DNA of 64,000 nucleotides from Isoetes taiwanensis. Lineage: Eukaryota > Streptophyta > Lycopodiopsida > Isoetales > Isoetaceae. The notes beneath the pieces were generated by a model that worked only from the letters and a program-made list of their open reading frames with translations, searched no databases and was not told where the DNA came from. A program made the translations under genes and the position numbers. Numbering within the stretch: the first letter of the stretch is position 1; each line of letters starts with the position of its first letter. Location of the stretch: contig JAJEKV010000027.1 of assembly GCA_021234155.1 (NCBI GenBank), positions 2,911,167 through 2,975,166 on the forward strand. The letters are read 5' to 3'. Of the stretch, positions 11,985-23,728 are shown piece after piece.

Positions 11985-13560
11985 ATAAAGCATATGCATC
12001 CCTGGAAAGGACATCTTGAAATAAGAGGTCAAACAATGTGCATCAAAGTGCTCAAGAGAAACCAACATTCCAGCAGGATAAAGAAGATCTCTACAGTGGT
12101 AAAGCGTTTAGAACCAGCAAAAGCAAGACCATGAAAGAGTTAATTAAATACTTTTCCAAGGGATTATAATGCAAAAAATGCATTCCATTAGACTTATCTA
12201 GCCACCATACTCAAACAAGTGTCTACCTACGCAATCTAAAAACTTCTACGCACGCACGCACGCGCGCGCGCACACACACACAAAAACGATGGATTTTGAT
12301 GACATGGAAATTACATGTGGATAGGCTGGAATTCGAGGAAAGTCTGTAGGCCCAGTAGGGCTGGTGTGCTAAAAAAAAAAAAAAAAACGATGGCTCACAA
12401 GCTAAAACCTTAAGACTGTTCTACAAGTGCCTATATGTAGTTATTAAAATGGCATAGTAAAGAAACAGACCGTAATACAGATATATAAGCCATTTCTTTC
12501 AATTTGGGCCTAGAGAAGGTGATAAAGTATATGCGTAGCTTCTGAATATTTTGAATAGGCTTACTGTAATACACATAGAGGCACAAATAATGCATGAATA
12601 TTCTTCTAAGATGAACCAAATGCAAATAATCCACTATCTTCCACTCTGGTCTATGTAATCTAAAATGCAAACTCATGCATTGATTTCTTACAAATATTTT
12701 GACCAGCAGGAATAAAGGGTCACAGAATGACCAAGTATAGTGTATGGATGATTGTTCCCACGCTCCAGTCTAGTGGAGCTTCAGAAGTAACTCTAGAGAG
12801 ACCCCCAACAAAGAGAAGTAAATACTATAACCAATGATCCTTAGAACCACTTTCAAAACCAGACCTCATAAAATGCTATGCTATGCATTCCTGCAAAGGA
12901 CATCTTTAAACAAGAAGTCAAACAATGTGCATCGAACTGCTCAAGAGAACCAATATACGAGTAAGATAAAGATGAGCTCTGAAAGTGATAAAGCGATTAG
13001 AACCAACAAAAACAAGACTGGGAAGAGTTATTAAATACTTTGATCAAGGGACCATACTGCAAAGACTGCAAAAGAGTTATTAAGTACTTTGATCAAGGGA
13101 CCATAATGCAAATAATGCATTGCCACCAACCCCAGCCCTTTTCTAGCCACAATATTATAGCAAGTATCTACGCAATCTAAAAATGTCCAGAAGATGGTCC
13201 ACAAGCTAAACCTTAAGACTGTTCCACAAGTGCTTCAGAGGCAATTTTAGAAGAGCTAAATGGCATTATAAAGGAAACATACTGTAATACAGATATAGAA
13301 ACACTGTCTTTCAATTTCGTCTTAGTAAATGCAATAAAGCATCTGTACAAATTTTGAGTGTTTCGGATAGCATTATTGTAATACCTACAAAAACACAAAC
13401 CATGCAAGCTTAATCTTTTGAGGTAGATCCAATACAAATAATCCACTATCTTCTGTTCTGGTCTGTGCAATCCAAAATGCAAACTAGTGCACTGATTTCC
13501 AGCTACAATATATTAAGAACCTGCAAATGTTTAGTCCAGCAAGAATAAAGGGTCAAAGAA
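11985..13560. repeat. Direct duplication of a ~0.75-kb block, spaced ~0.87 kb
   Basis: Copy A (about 11,985-12,720) and copy B (about 12,875-13,560) share the same order of landmarks: GGACATCTT, GTCAAACAATGTGCATC, GTGCTCAAGAGAA-like, TTAAATACTTT, CTTAAGACTGTTC, CTGTAATACA, CAAATAATCCACTATCTTC and AAAATGCAAACT. They differ by many substitutions and small gaps, so the duplication is old. No protein was recognised on either strand. Confidence 0.8.
12249..12282. repeat. CGCA / CG / CA microsatellite
   Basis: Runs of ACGC, then CG, then CA dinucleotides in succession, between the two parts of duplicated copy A. A 17-A run follows at about 12,371. Confidence 0.95.
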
Positions 13561-15250
13561 TCAACAAGTATAATGTATGAATGAAAAAGAGATGCCAAGA
13601 GTAACGTTAAGGAGCTTAGAACAAATTTGAAGAAAATTGCTTAAATAGAGCAGAACAAAAATGAAATGATGGTTATTCATGAGCTAATTAAAAAATTAAA
13701 ATCCAAACAACAAGACATGACAAAAATAAACGTAAAGAATGAAGACTCAAAGAGAAGTGAATTCTCTATGGTTGAAAGAATAGAATAGAATAGAATAGAA
13801 TAGTTTTTTTAACGTCCACGGAGACCAATAGGTCATGGGACCAGCTTCAGATCACATCCTGCAAAAAACCTAAGCACAATAAAAGATCAAGACATGAAGC
13901 ACATCATCTCCAATAGGATTCGCTTGGAAGCCATAAGTGATAGAGGAAGGGCAAATGTGAGCAATATGTTAATTGGTGTCAACCAAGAAACCATAGTACT
14001 ATACCGAGAAAGAAAAGGAGGGGGGAACAACACCACCAATGAGTGAAGAATACCTGGGCACCTCAGCACAAAAAGAGAAATGGATGCACACTGAGGCACA
14101 TCATTAAAGAAGACAACATTAGCACTGCCTTGGCCTTAAAGTAAAATAGTTCACCATATAATAGCCAAGGAAATACAATGACAAACATAGGGACTAGATG
14201 GAAGTAAATATTTATGTATGGAAAGATGAAAATATACAAGGAATAGTGCGCATTTTTGGCATCCAAGATCCCAGAAAATGTTAGTTTATTCATTTGGGTA
14301 TAAGACATCCCTGGTCATAGGGGACCAATGGGGTTCAGAAAATTGAATAGTGAAGGAATGTTTTCTAAGCTAAAATAAAATTTTAATAGAATGTTAATGT
14401 AAAACTCAATCAAACCATGTAAAGCATGGGTTCATGTGGCCCTTTCCGATTGATTTAAGAAGTTACAAGGGATCTAGTCTTAGAGCAATTTAGTCCAGTA
14501 GGAATTGCTACATAGTAGAGAAATAACTACCAGAATGGCTGATTCGATGTGGTAGATGGAGACAGAAGAAGACAAATTAACTAGAAGATAACTGCCGGAA
14601 TGGCTGTTTCGACCCAACATTCTGGAATCTGGTCTTAAAAACTAAAGATAGAGCAAGAAGTTGAGGGGCCATATCTGCCAGGATATAAACGGAGAAACTG
14701 TACCGAATTAACTCTCTTAACTAAAGAGATCATGTAGGAATAAAATAGCCTGTACATAACCATTGAAAACATCAAATATGTGATGACATGGCATTTTTAG
14801 TCGGTGAAAGAGAACTTCAAAAGGAAAAGGAAAACAGGCAAAATGGCAGATCGAATTAGGATCTGGGTAAAGATAGCACAGATCGAATTAAAGATTCGAA
14901 TTGCACAGTAGCTGGTTGCAGAATCTAAAGTGGAGAGACAGATTCATAGCAGAAGGATTCGCACCCAACGGATTTGCCATGGGTGTACTAAAAGGCAAGG
15001 AGGAAGATATGTTTTCCAGATTCCCTCCAGAATCGATGACCTCTAATCAGGGAGATTTGATTCATAGGTCTGTAGGTAAGATCTGTCTGAGTTTTTGCAG
15101 TCAGATTGGGCTGTCGGGTTAGATAGATTGATGGTGATCATTGGCAGTGTTGCAGTAGTTTGCTGCTAGGGTTGATGCTAAAATCCAATAGATCATGTTC
15201 CACCTGCAGAATAGAAGCACGAAAATAGAGACGATATAAGAGCCTAAAAA
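13561..15250. other. No gene seen
   Basis: AT-rich, with an AATAG pentamer run at about 13,778-13,802 next to the T-run at 13,804. Near 14,530 and 14,590 there are two copies of AACTGCCGGAATGGCTG-like sequence (a ~60-bp imperfect direct repeat). The 73-codon frame at 14,901 resembles nothing I know. Confidence 0.45.
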
Positions 15251-15338
15251 TACAGTGTATCTCCAAGATACAGATGCAACTTTTGTCAAGCCACGATACA
15301 GTGTATCTCCAAATACAGATGCAACTTTTGTCAAGCCA
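15251..15338. repeat. 46-bp tandem duplication
   Basis: TACAGTGTATCTCCAA...ATGCAACTTTTGTCAAGCCA occurs twice in a row with a 2-nt difference. No coding role is evident. Confidence 0.9.
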
Positions 15339-15677
15339 ATTATATTGCAATCACAATTACTATTCTTCAAAAGTATACATCTTATGCACTCTTGTTCAAG
15401 CCAATTGTGCTGCAGACACAATTACTACTCTACCAAGGGGCATTCCCTATCTAGTATACCATGTTCAAGTCTACCACGTTGCAATCTTAGTTATTAGTCT
15501 ATCATGGGTATACACATCTCAAAAATTCTTTATTCCAAATAAAGAAATTCAACTTACGAACTTTACCCATAAGCTCGTACCATATGAAGCAATTTGAGAT
15601 TCCGATCCATATATTTGATAGCTTATCCATAGAGTTCTCTCAATGCTTAACCTAAGCAAACCTGCAAATAATGTCAA

Positions 15678-16040
15678 GGGAAAATTACCAAAATACCATT
15701 AAAGTTTGCCAAAATTACCAAAATGCCACTAAACTAGTGGTATTTTGGGAAAATTGGCAATAACAATTTTTCAATAATCTGAATCCAAATGCGCCCTTCC
15801 GATGAATTGTAGATTAAGATGATCTTTCTAACCAGCATAAGATCATCTTGTTTCATCTTCAATCAAGATGATCTTATGCTTGTTGGAAAGATCTCAGCTT
15901 AATCTACAATTAATTTGAAGGGTACATTTGCATTCAGATCATTGGAAAAACGTTATTGCCAAATTTTTCAAAATACCATTGGGTTTAGTGCCATTTTGGT
16001 AATTTTGGCAAACTTTAATGGTATTTTGGTAATTTTCCCT
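15678..16040. mobile_element. Fold-back MITE, ~363 bp, inverted repeat over its whole length
   Basis: The terminal ~60 bp (AGGGAAAATTACCAAAATAC... at the left) recur as a near-perfect reverse complement at the right end. The homology continues inward with few mismatches (GGCAATAAC...AATCTGAAT, TGTAGATTAAG, CATAAGATCATCTTG) to a short centre near 15,865. Both arms are about 175-180 nt, so a transcript would fold into one long hairpin. I could not identify a clear target duplication. No coding sequence. Confidence 0.9.
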
Positions 16041-17249
16041 AAAGTCAAGTATTAATATAGATGATTTTCAAAGCCAAATATTAATATGGACAACTCCCAC
16101 AGCCAACTCAGACCAAGACCACCACGATCTGGACCTCCGCAACCCAAACAAGAATGTTTTTTTGCGGTTTTCATACTCAAGCTAGGAAGTTGTGTAGGCT
16201 CAAATGATCAACATAGGCTTCCAGAGTTTGTATGAGGATGTGATAGGTAGTTCAGCTATTATAACAAAGCAGAGCTCAATGAAGTTTTTGATAAGGAATA
16301 TTGTAGGTGTTACTTATCCCACGACAAGTTTCTTGTCTCCACGACACTTTATAGCGGCTGTCTTTATTATTCTATAATCCCAAAGGATCATAGAAAACTT
16401 CTCCAATAATCCAAACTCATTTGCAATAAGTCGATTTGTGTACTTTAAGCACACAAAAGCACATAGCTTTTCTTTTTTCCTGCTGCTCAAGTCTCGCTCG
16501 CAACAACTGTTGCTATGTTGCCAAGTCCACCTCAATTCCACTAACCACTCTAATAGCCAAGTCCACCTCAGCTCCACTAACCGCTATGATTTCCCGCATG
16601 CATAAAGGCTTTTACTCCATTAAGACAATTTAAATATTTCCTTATGAACTCCAAAATGATAGTCTCCTCTTCATTCCGATGCCATGCACCAACAAAAATA
16701 AGAACTAATAGTAGTTCTTGTAGCACATATAAAAACACTGATCTTTATGGCCCTCTGGGAAATTCCTAGCAACATCGTTTCTGACTTATTTAAGTAACCT
16801 CAAAGAACAAATAATTATGAATCCTGAGATAGACCCATTGCCCATAGATCCCAGAAGAATCGCAAACCTCCGCTCTGCTACCACAAGATACGATTCATAG
16901 TATTTGGGATATTTATATAGTCTTGAAATAATATTTTTAGTAGATAAACAAGATCATCTTGAATTCACAACATCACAACATCATCATAACTAGTGACAAG
17001 ATCAGGAAAGAGGTAATCTTTCGGGTACAAAGAACCACCCAACTGGATCCACTGGGTTAGCGCTATGGCAACAAACTCTGGCTCCTGGCTTACTGACCTT
17101 CCAAGCTAATCTAGCTACTCCAAGTAGCCACATATCACAAAGCAATAGCAATAAAGCAATCGGTGATATTATCTATGACCTTTTACTCGAGCTCAATCCA
17201 AACTAATAATCGTCCCACTGATAGTGCCCCGACCCCGCACTAAGCCTTC

Positions 17250-17286
<37 letters not shown>

Positions 17287-18118
17287 AGATAGTGCCCCGA
17301 CCCCTTCCATAAGTCAATATTATATTATCCTATTCCCCTTCTTTATATAAACTTGGGGAAGCATTATGGGTTCCAGTGGACGTAAAAATTCATCTTATCT
17401 TATTATGATTAATATTCACATTCTATTTGCCATATTTTCATAACCCCTTTGCCGTGGACCACTCCCCCGTGCTTGTTCCATATCAGACAGCCACTTGGAT
17501 CGGCTAGAATGTGAGGAAATGTCGTAGGGGGGGTTACAGCAAGCCTGCTAAACCATTTATGTAAAACCACTACAACACCCATAGTTGGTTACAAACTTCC
17601 CAAGTCATGCAAGAACATAAAATATTGGTCAATTTATCTTTTCACTCGCATTTGTATTAATAGCATGCACATACAATGTCAAGAAAATACTTATATGGAC
17701 CAAAACATTTTCATGCTTAAGAAGCGTCGAGGATTTGCTAAGCATTAGCACCTTCTGATTAACTATTCATGCTATCGTCGAGGTTTTGCCAAGCATTAGT
17801 AACTTCTCATTGACTATTCACACTATCCGTATCCAATCTTCCTCAACCTTTTGCCCCAAACCTACCCTACTGCTATTGTCAAAAAGGCCAATTATGTTTA
17901 AAAGATCCATTATAGAAAACAAAATATCATACGTTGTCATAAAAGACCTAGTATGTTAAAAGATTTATAATAGAAAAAATAGAGAATTCATATCCAACAA
18001 GACCCTGCATCTTTAAGATCATTTAACTAAATAGATTTAAGACAAAAAATTTAGAAGGATCTCGAGGTTCCAAATACTCTCATAACAACCCCTCTACATA
18101 TTTCAAATAACTAGCAAA
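16041..18118. other. No gene seen
   Basis: Holds a ~31-nt A run (17,252-17,283) flanked by two copies of ATAGTGCCCCGACCCC. At 17,724-17,825 there is a ~55-bp imperfect tandem duplication (GTCGAGG.TTTGC.AAGCATTAG). The minus-strand frame at 16,314-16,577 contains a small internal repeat (ELRWTW twice) and is not recognised. Confidence 0.45.
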
Positions 18119-19580
18119 CTAACATTTAAGAGGGCCTCGAGGCTCCAAATATTCTCCCGATAAAATTCCTTCTGCTAATATCTGGTTAAAATGGTCAGTG
18201 AAATGAAATTCATCCCAATAAACATATTTGGAAGGATCAGGACAACTTGTACTATTGACAAGTATGCCATCTATAACAATTGATGTGCCACATGCCAATA
18301 TGGGATTATAATTATACGGCCCTCCTCCTCCACAACAAGTTGAAAGCGTATTTGTAATTCCTGTCAATACGGCCAGTTTATTACACTGTCCAATATCAAA
18401 AGCAAAAAATGCATGGAAACTGAAAGCCTTTACCATAATTTGCAGGATTTGTTAATACATCAATATATTTGCCATACAAATCTGCATACACAATGTAAGC
18501 ATCTGTTAAGGAGTTCCGTAGATCTTGTACTTGGACTCTCAACAAGTTATTATGGTACACATCAATATCATTGAATTGTTTGAGACACCCAAATTGGTCG
18601 CGTTGAGTTGAAGTAGCTCCAAATATTGTCAAAATGAATGGAATGCAACCTTCAAGAGGAATATTTGGTATAAGGAACTTGCGAGCCCCAACATTGTATA
18701 AGGTCTAAAAGAATAGGGATAAAACAAAATGAGTAGTGCTTCAAATGCTTCAAATGAGGATAATAAGAGAGAGAGAGAGAGAACCTTTATTGCTGTAGTG
18801 ATATTTCCTACAACGTAAGGAACAAGAGTAGATGTGGCGTTGGGAAAGGCAGGTGAGAGGGCAGCAAAAGTGTAATCATTGCCTCCTATTTCTCCAACTA
18901 TATGCAAGCCTCTAGAGAAGGCATTGTGGGAAGGACTGGCATCATTATCTGCAACCAAAATGAAGCAGGTTTATCATATTAATCTAGATCTAAAGAATGT
19001 ATATCGAATGGAAATACCTGCTTGTTGAAACACAAGGGTCTTAAATCTCGTATACCAATCCACTTGTCTTCTGAGGTTGAAAGGATGGTATATAGGGATA
19101 CCAAGGCTATTGAGAAAGGCCATGTCTAAGACGGTGGCCGCGACGACAGAAAAATCAACACCATGTTTGTACGAGGATGCGAGAGACTGGAGGTAAGGGC
19201 TAAGGAGAGGAAGACCGAGACCTTGAGCTGGGCAAAAAATAAACAATAAGATCAAATACAAGAATAAAGCCTCTAATAAAATAAGTATAGATAATAAAAA
19301 AAAAAAAAAAAAATAAAATTGTACCAATATGATCGATCATGAGGCGACCATCAGAGTAACGATTTGCAGGACGGTGGAAGAAGGTGCTACCGTATGGAGA
19401 ACGCTGGCCGGCCGTGTATTCTGCAGGAAATGCTGCGATGGCGTTTCCGGTGTCGGAAAGAGAGTTTCCGAATTGGAAGAGGGCATCAAAGCAAGGTTTT
19501 TGGGCTCCAAAAACCTGCTGCCATCCGACCTGCAGCATAAACACGGCGAGCATATTCATCCACCCCATCGATGATTTCAT
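18119..19580 (-). CDS. GDSL esterase/lipase, secreted, 380 aa, five exons
   Basis: Plant GDSL (SGNH) hydrolases act on acyl esters, often in the cell wall or cuticle. Exons on the minus strand are 19325-19580, 19018-19227, 18785-18948, 18434-18704 and 18119-18360. All introns are GT-AG and all phases agree, giving 380 codons plus TAG. Residues 1-26 form a signal peptide ending near VFGA. Block I is FQFGNSLSDTGN (nucleophile Ser40), block III is GEIGGNDY (175-181), and block V is YWDEFHFT (Asp350, His353). STCCGGGGPYNYNP is the usual pre-block V cysteine/glycine motif. Block I has Asn where most members have Asp (GNS not GDS). The gene looks intact. The exact substrate cannot be read from the sequence. 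Confidence 0.93.
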
Positions 19581-19687
19581 ACACTAATTCGGTCCCTGCA
19601 GCTCTGATTTTGTTTTCCGAGATTTTAAACGCTGAATTGGCCTCTGAAACGGACCGCCCACTTGCTTCTTCTTCCTTTGATTCTCGA

Positions 19688-19697
19688 TTTATATAAA
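19688..19697 (-). promoter_or_regulatory. Probable TATA box of the GDSL gene
   Basis: TTTATATAAA lies about 108 nt upstream of the chosen ATG, a normal position for a plant TATA box with a 5' UTR of 70-80 nt. The motif is its own reverse complement, so the strand is taken from the gene. Confidence 0.5.
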
Positions 19698-20031
19698 TCC
19701 TAGAGAACTACGTGACGTGCCCTTGCCAAGCTGCCCCATTTTGCATACAAAAAATTCCTAAGTTTAGCCTACTTAATCCATACGTATGCCTTCTGAAACA
19801 GTACATCAAACGATGGTATGCAGATTTAAGTCAGAGAAATATTAAAGTTGTTCCAGTGGGACTAGCAGCCAATGAAACTGGATTCATAATAAAAAGTTCG
19901 AGCCCTTGAAATGCGCCATAGCAAGAGTTTGGATAGCAAGAGATTCCCAACTTTAAGATGGTTGTTTACTAAGATCAAATAGAAAGAATTCTCAATATTC
20001 TCTAACAATGTTTTCAAAGGAAAATTATAAT

Positions 20032-20332
20032 ACAATGTCACTAGGCTTAAGAGGAGTACATTGAAGTAGTGCCGCTAGGCTTAAGGGACGTAAAAGTAGT
20101 AATGAGTCTAGTTGTGTTGATGTTGAGGTAATAATTATTACGCCAACAATAAATGGGAATGTCATGATTGCCTCAAAGATATGGCTAAATGAAATCCACC
20201 AATAATTAATCATGATGTATCAATTGGAACAAGCGTTCCTTACTAGAAAATCAAATGTAGTTCATATTGGACTCCAGCACATGCATCTAAATGGTAGTAC
20301 TACATTAGAGCTTCATAATGATTATGAAAGTG
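20032..20332 (+). repeat. Copy of an old repeat; its paralogue is split by the 19.9-kb LTR element
   Basis: Starts CAATGTCACTAGGCTTAAG and ends GATTATGAAAG. It matches 38,712-38,942 joined to the sequence from about 58,873 (GTAGTTCATATTGGACTC...GATTATGAAAG), so it serves as a near-empty-site reference. A further ~40 nt (ACGTCTTTACATTCTTAA...CCAAGCTT) match between 21,628 and 58,950. This implies the 20,333-21,626 block was inserted into this copy. The paralogue runs straight into gypsy pol sequence; this copy does not. Confidence 0.8.
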
Positions 20333-21626
20333 CTAGGTAACCGGCCGGATTTCGGGGTTTCCGGCCGGCTACCAAACGTAAACCGACGGTTAGGGGAAAT
20401 TCTGGACTTGTTTTTGGATACAGATTTTTGCAAGCATTGTGCTGATTCTGGGTTTCAGAAATTGAAGATTCTATTCCGGCGGATGATTTAGAAACAGGGC
20501 TTATCAAGGATGATCCTAAACCCTGGAAAGACGCCATGGCTGTCGGATTAGAGCTTGCTCCATTGTCTGCTCTTGAAATTTTAAGAATAGATTATACTTC
20601 TTTGGCTGGAAGCATCCACGACGAAGCTAAAAACCTTGGTCTTTCTTCTGGACCCAAAACAGAGTCTCCTAATCTTTCTGCATCAAATACAGAGTCCGCA
20701 TTAAAAATAGATTCTTCTTCTAATTCTGCAGGATCACATTCTATGGAATTAAACACACTACAGGATCAGATTCTATGGATCAGGCCGGCTGCTGCAAACG
20801 CGAAAAGGGGATCTGGACGGCCGCTGCAAACAGGGGATCTGGCCGGCTCTTGCTCTTGGCTGCAAATGCTCTTGCTCTAAGGACATCATCCTTCGCAACC
20901 TAATCACAAAAACGAAATCAAGAACTGGATAAGATATGAAACTAAAGAAACACGTACATTCTGGAGAGCATGCAAGAATGCTTCTAAATCAGTGAATCCC
21001 TTGCGTCGACCGAATCCCTTGCGTTTACTGGCCGAATGCTCTGCTCTGCTCTTCTTTGCCGGCCGAATGCTCTGCTCTGTCGGCCGCTCGAGCTATGGCG
21101 GCGATGTAAGCGGCGCCACCAGAAACAAATAAACCAAAAATTACCTAAATAAATAAATGGGGAATATTCGAGGAATTTCCCCTAAACGGTGGTTTACGAG
21201 ATTCTTAATAACGTAAAAACAGGTTATGTGACATTCTGCCGGCGCTTCCAATAGCGCCTCGCCACGTGGCATTGATTCTAACCCTGAATGTAAAGTAAAA
21301 ATTTCTTGGCTCCCTGTTTCTGTTGCGTTTCTCTGCAGCCTCTTCCGGCGATTTTACAGACCGATTCCATCGATTTTACAGCGATTCCAGCGATTTTACA
21401 GACCGATTCCAGCGCTTCTTGGCGATTCTACAGCGACTTTACAGAGCAGGTGAGCAGGTAGATCATTTTAAAGAACTTTTTTTTGCACAGAATGTCACAT
21501 AACCTATTTCCACGTTACAAAAATGTCTGTTTACCAGACATTCTGGCGTGTCAGCAACGCCTCCGCGCTAACGCGCGTCGGCATTGCTTCCACACCAGAA
21601 TGTCTGGTAAACAGACATTCTTGTAT
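20333..21626. mobile_element. Cluster of nested fold-back/TIR elements, 1.29 kb
   Basis: Three inverted-repeat pairs were seen. (1) About 20,380-20,405, CGTAAACCGACGGTTAGGGG, against about 21,176-21,199, CCCCTAAACGGTGGTTTACG. (2) 21,210-21,238, ending GGTTATGTGACATTCTG, against 21,488-21,516, 26 of 29 matching. (3) 21,521-21,621, a hairpin with perfect 25-nt outer arms that are themselves palindromic (AATGTCTG-TTTAC-CAGACATT). The interior is GC-richer than the surroundings (GGCCGGC-rich ends), and 21,345-21,440 has GCGATTTTACAG repeats. No transposase is present, so it is a non-autonomous DNA element or several. Confidence 0.7.
20536..20880 (+). CDS. 114-codon ORF inside the TIR element, unknown
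   Basis: Opens MAVGLELAPLSALEILRIDY and is rich in Ser/Asn/Ala in the middle. Nothing in it matches a family I know. The ORF lies wholly between the first pair of inverted repeats, so it could be captured host coding sequence or chance. There is no splice evidence. Confidence 0.2.
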   Translation: MAVGLELAPLSALEILRIDYTSLAGSIHDEAKNLGLSSGPKTESPNLSASNTESALKIDSSSNSAGSHSMELNTLQDQILWIRPAAANAKRGSGRPLQTGDLAGSCSWLQMLLL

Positions 21627-21639
21627 ACGTCTTTACATT

Positions 21640-22045
21640 CTTAATTCCAAGCTTATTGTCACTTTACAGTCACTTTATATTCTCACGCTTTTGTCACATT
21701 TGAGGCACTCTATTGTCACATTATGGACACATTTGTATCATTCCTTTCCCACATCTTTTGTCAAAACTGTGTCCTCTGATTGTCATATTGTTATCGTATG
21801 TCTAATTGGTATTTCTCTAATTTCTTGTCGCAATTATATCATTTTATTAGCACATTATAGTCAGATTTATATCATTTCCTTGTCATACTTTTATCATTAT
21901 ATAGTCAATCTATTGTGATTTTTTTGGCACATGGTTTGGTCAAAACTATGACAGTCTATTCTCACATCCATGTCATTTTATTGGCAGATATAGTCAAATT
22001 TATATCATTACTATGTCACTATTTTTGTCATCAGCACTTTAAACT
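21640..22045. repeat. Degenerate TTGTCA/TGTCAC-rich tract, copy 1
   Basis: GTCA occurs every 10-25 nt in a T-rich background, with recurring phrases such as GTCAAAACTATG, ATTATAGTCA, ATTTATATCATT and ACTATTTTTGTCAT. A related tract lies at 24,630-24,910. It looks like the remains of a short-unit satellite or a T-rich transposon part; nothing coding. Confidence 0.6.
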
Positions 22046-23350
22046 GTATAATACATGTCAAACATCAACACCATTAAGTACATTGCCTCGAACCTTATAG
22101 TATTTAGCAAACCTCATTATACAGTATACCAAAATTTGTACAAGCATACCCCACAAACAAGGAACGCTATCTACGGTCTAGATCGAGGGCTAACTTAGAA
22201 ATATGCCCATCCAACAGCTCTTGCCCTACGTCAACCCCCCCCTCCGTGAAAATGCACCCAAAACAAAGCGGTTTCAGGGGGTGTAAGAGGTAATGATTTA
22301 TGTTGTGAAAAAAAAGGCCCTTTCATGGCCTTAGGAAGGTGCCATACATATTCTAAAGAAAAATATCTTGTGAAAAAAGAGAAAAAAACCAACCTAGAAT
22401 AATAACACTCCTATGCGTATTATAACGTAATAAGGCAAATAAAATTATAGGTGTTTAGATGATGGAAACCAAAACAATGCATAGAATTGAGCACAACGTA
22501 TACTAATTAAGTACATTAAGCATCATGCAATAATCAAATTTATTGATAATTTCCTCATCTTACATTAGGCTACAGAGAGGCCTCCACAGTCTCTCCCTTT
22601 ATTTATAAATCGCATGTGTTGGCATCATGTGACGCAACCCAGAAACTATAATGTAGAGCACAATATATTACATTGCATGCAACTGTTTAGCTTGATTGCA
22701 TGCTAATACAAACAAAACATATGAAAAGAATTCAAAGAGCGTTGATCATCATCCTAAATGAAATGCTTGAGCATGCTTTGCCATGGCAAACATTGATTAC
22801 CCCCTGGTACATGTAAAACATGTTTTTTATTCCAAAAAGAGAAGCACCAAGACAAAGATAATGGCACTAACCAGCTTGGTTTCACTGTCCATTTCACTCA
22901 TATCGCTTTCTTTATCTATTTCACATCATATTACTATATATTGGAATCAAAATCCATGATCTGATATTGGAATCAAGATTTTTTTACTCATATTGTACCT
23001 AGATACATGCGTGCTTGCAATGTGGCCCATGTAGCATGACATATAGTTTGTATCGTAAGATATTTACTTGGAATATCTAGCACATTAACAAAAAGGATCA
23101 TCATACAACTTCTAAGTTACAGCTTTTCAATCAAACTGATCATCATTGATCATATTGCAGGGGCAAGCTCTCTTCTGGAAACAAATTGTCATTGTGCCAT
23201 TGAATTGAGCCTAATGCCTGGAACAAGAAATTGGTATCCAAACTGCAGTGTAGCTTCTCAATCAATGCATTATTCAGCCTTTACCTTTGGGCAACCAAGA
23301 GCTAGAAACCACAAATATACTAGTTCTACAGCCCCTGCTTTAAGGAACGC
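22046..23350. other. No gene seen
   Basis: AT-rich sequence without a plausible ORF or recognisable repeat, apart from a CCCCCCC run near 22,240. Confidence 0.45.
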
Positions 23351-23728
23351 CGTAAATCTACTCCGGGATGTGGTAAACCCAGACACATGTCCGGGTTAAC
23401 CACTATCTGTCCGAGCTAACCACTATTTTTGTCCGAGCTAACCACCATTTTTTGGCCGGGATAACCATGCGATGAATTGAGCTCGAAACTGTGTTCTGAC
23501 ATGCTGATCTTGGAATAGAGCTTATAATCTGCTCTTTGAACGGTTTAATCCAGTTCAAACACCATTAGAATCACCTTGCCATCCCCTAAAAACCTCACTC
23601 ATTCAAAAGAGGAAGGGATTTGAGCACTGATCAAGCAAGATCAATGAAAAACGTGCAGAAACCCTTGTTTTTTGTGCTTGAAACTGAGCAGTAGTGTTAG
23701 GTTTACCACATCCCCGAGTAGATTTACG
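23351..23728. mobile_element. Short TIR element (MITE-like), ~378 bp
   Basis: CGTAAATCTACTCCGGGATG...TAAACC at 23,351-23,379 is repeated inverted at 23,700-23,728 with one mismatch (29 bp). Just inside the left end are three short tandem copies of GTCCGAGCTAACCAC(T/C)A-like sequence. I could not define a target duplication. No coding sequence. Confidence 0.7.
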
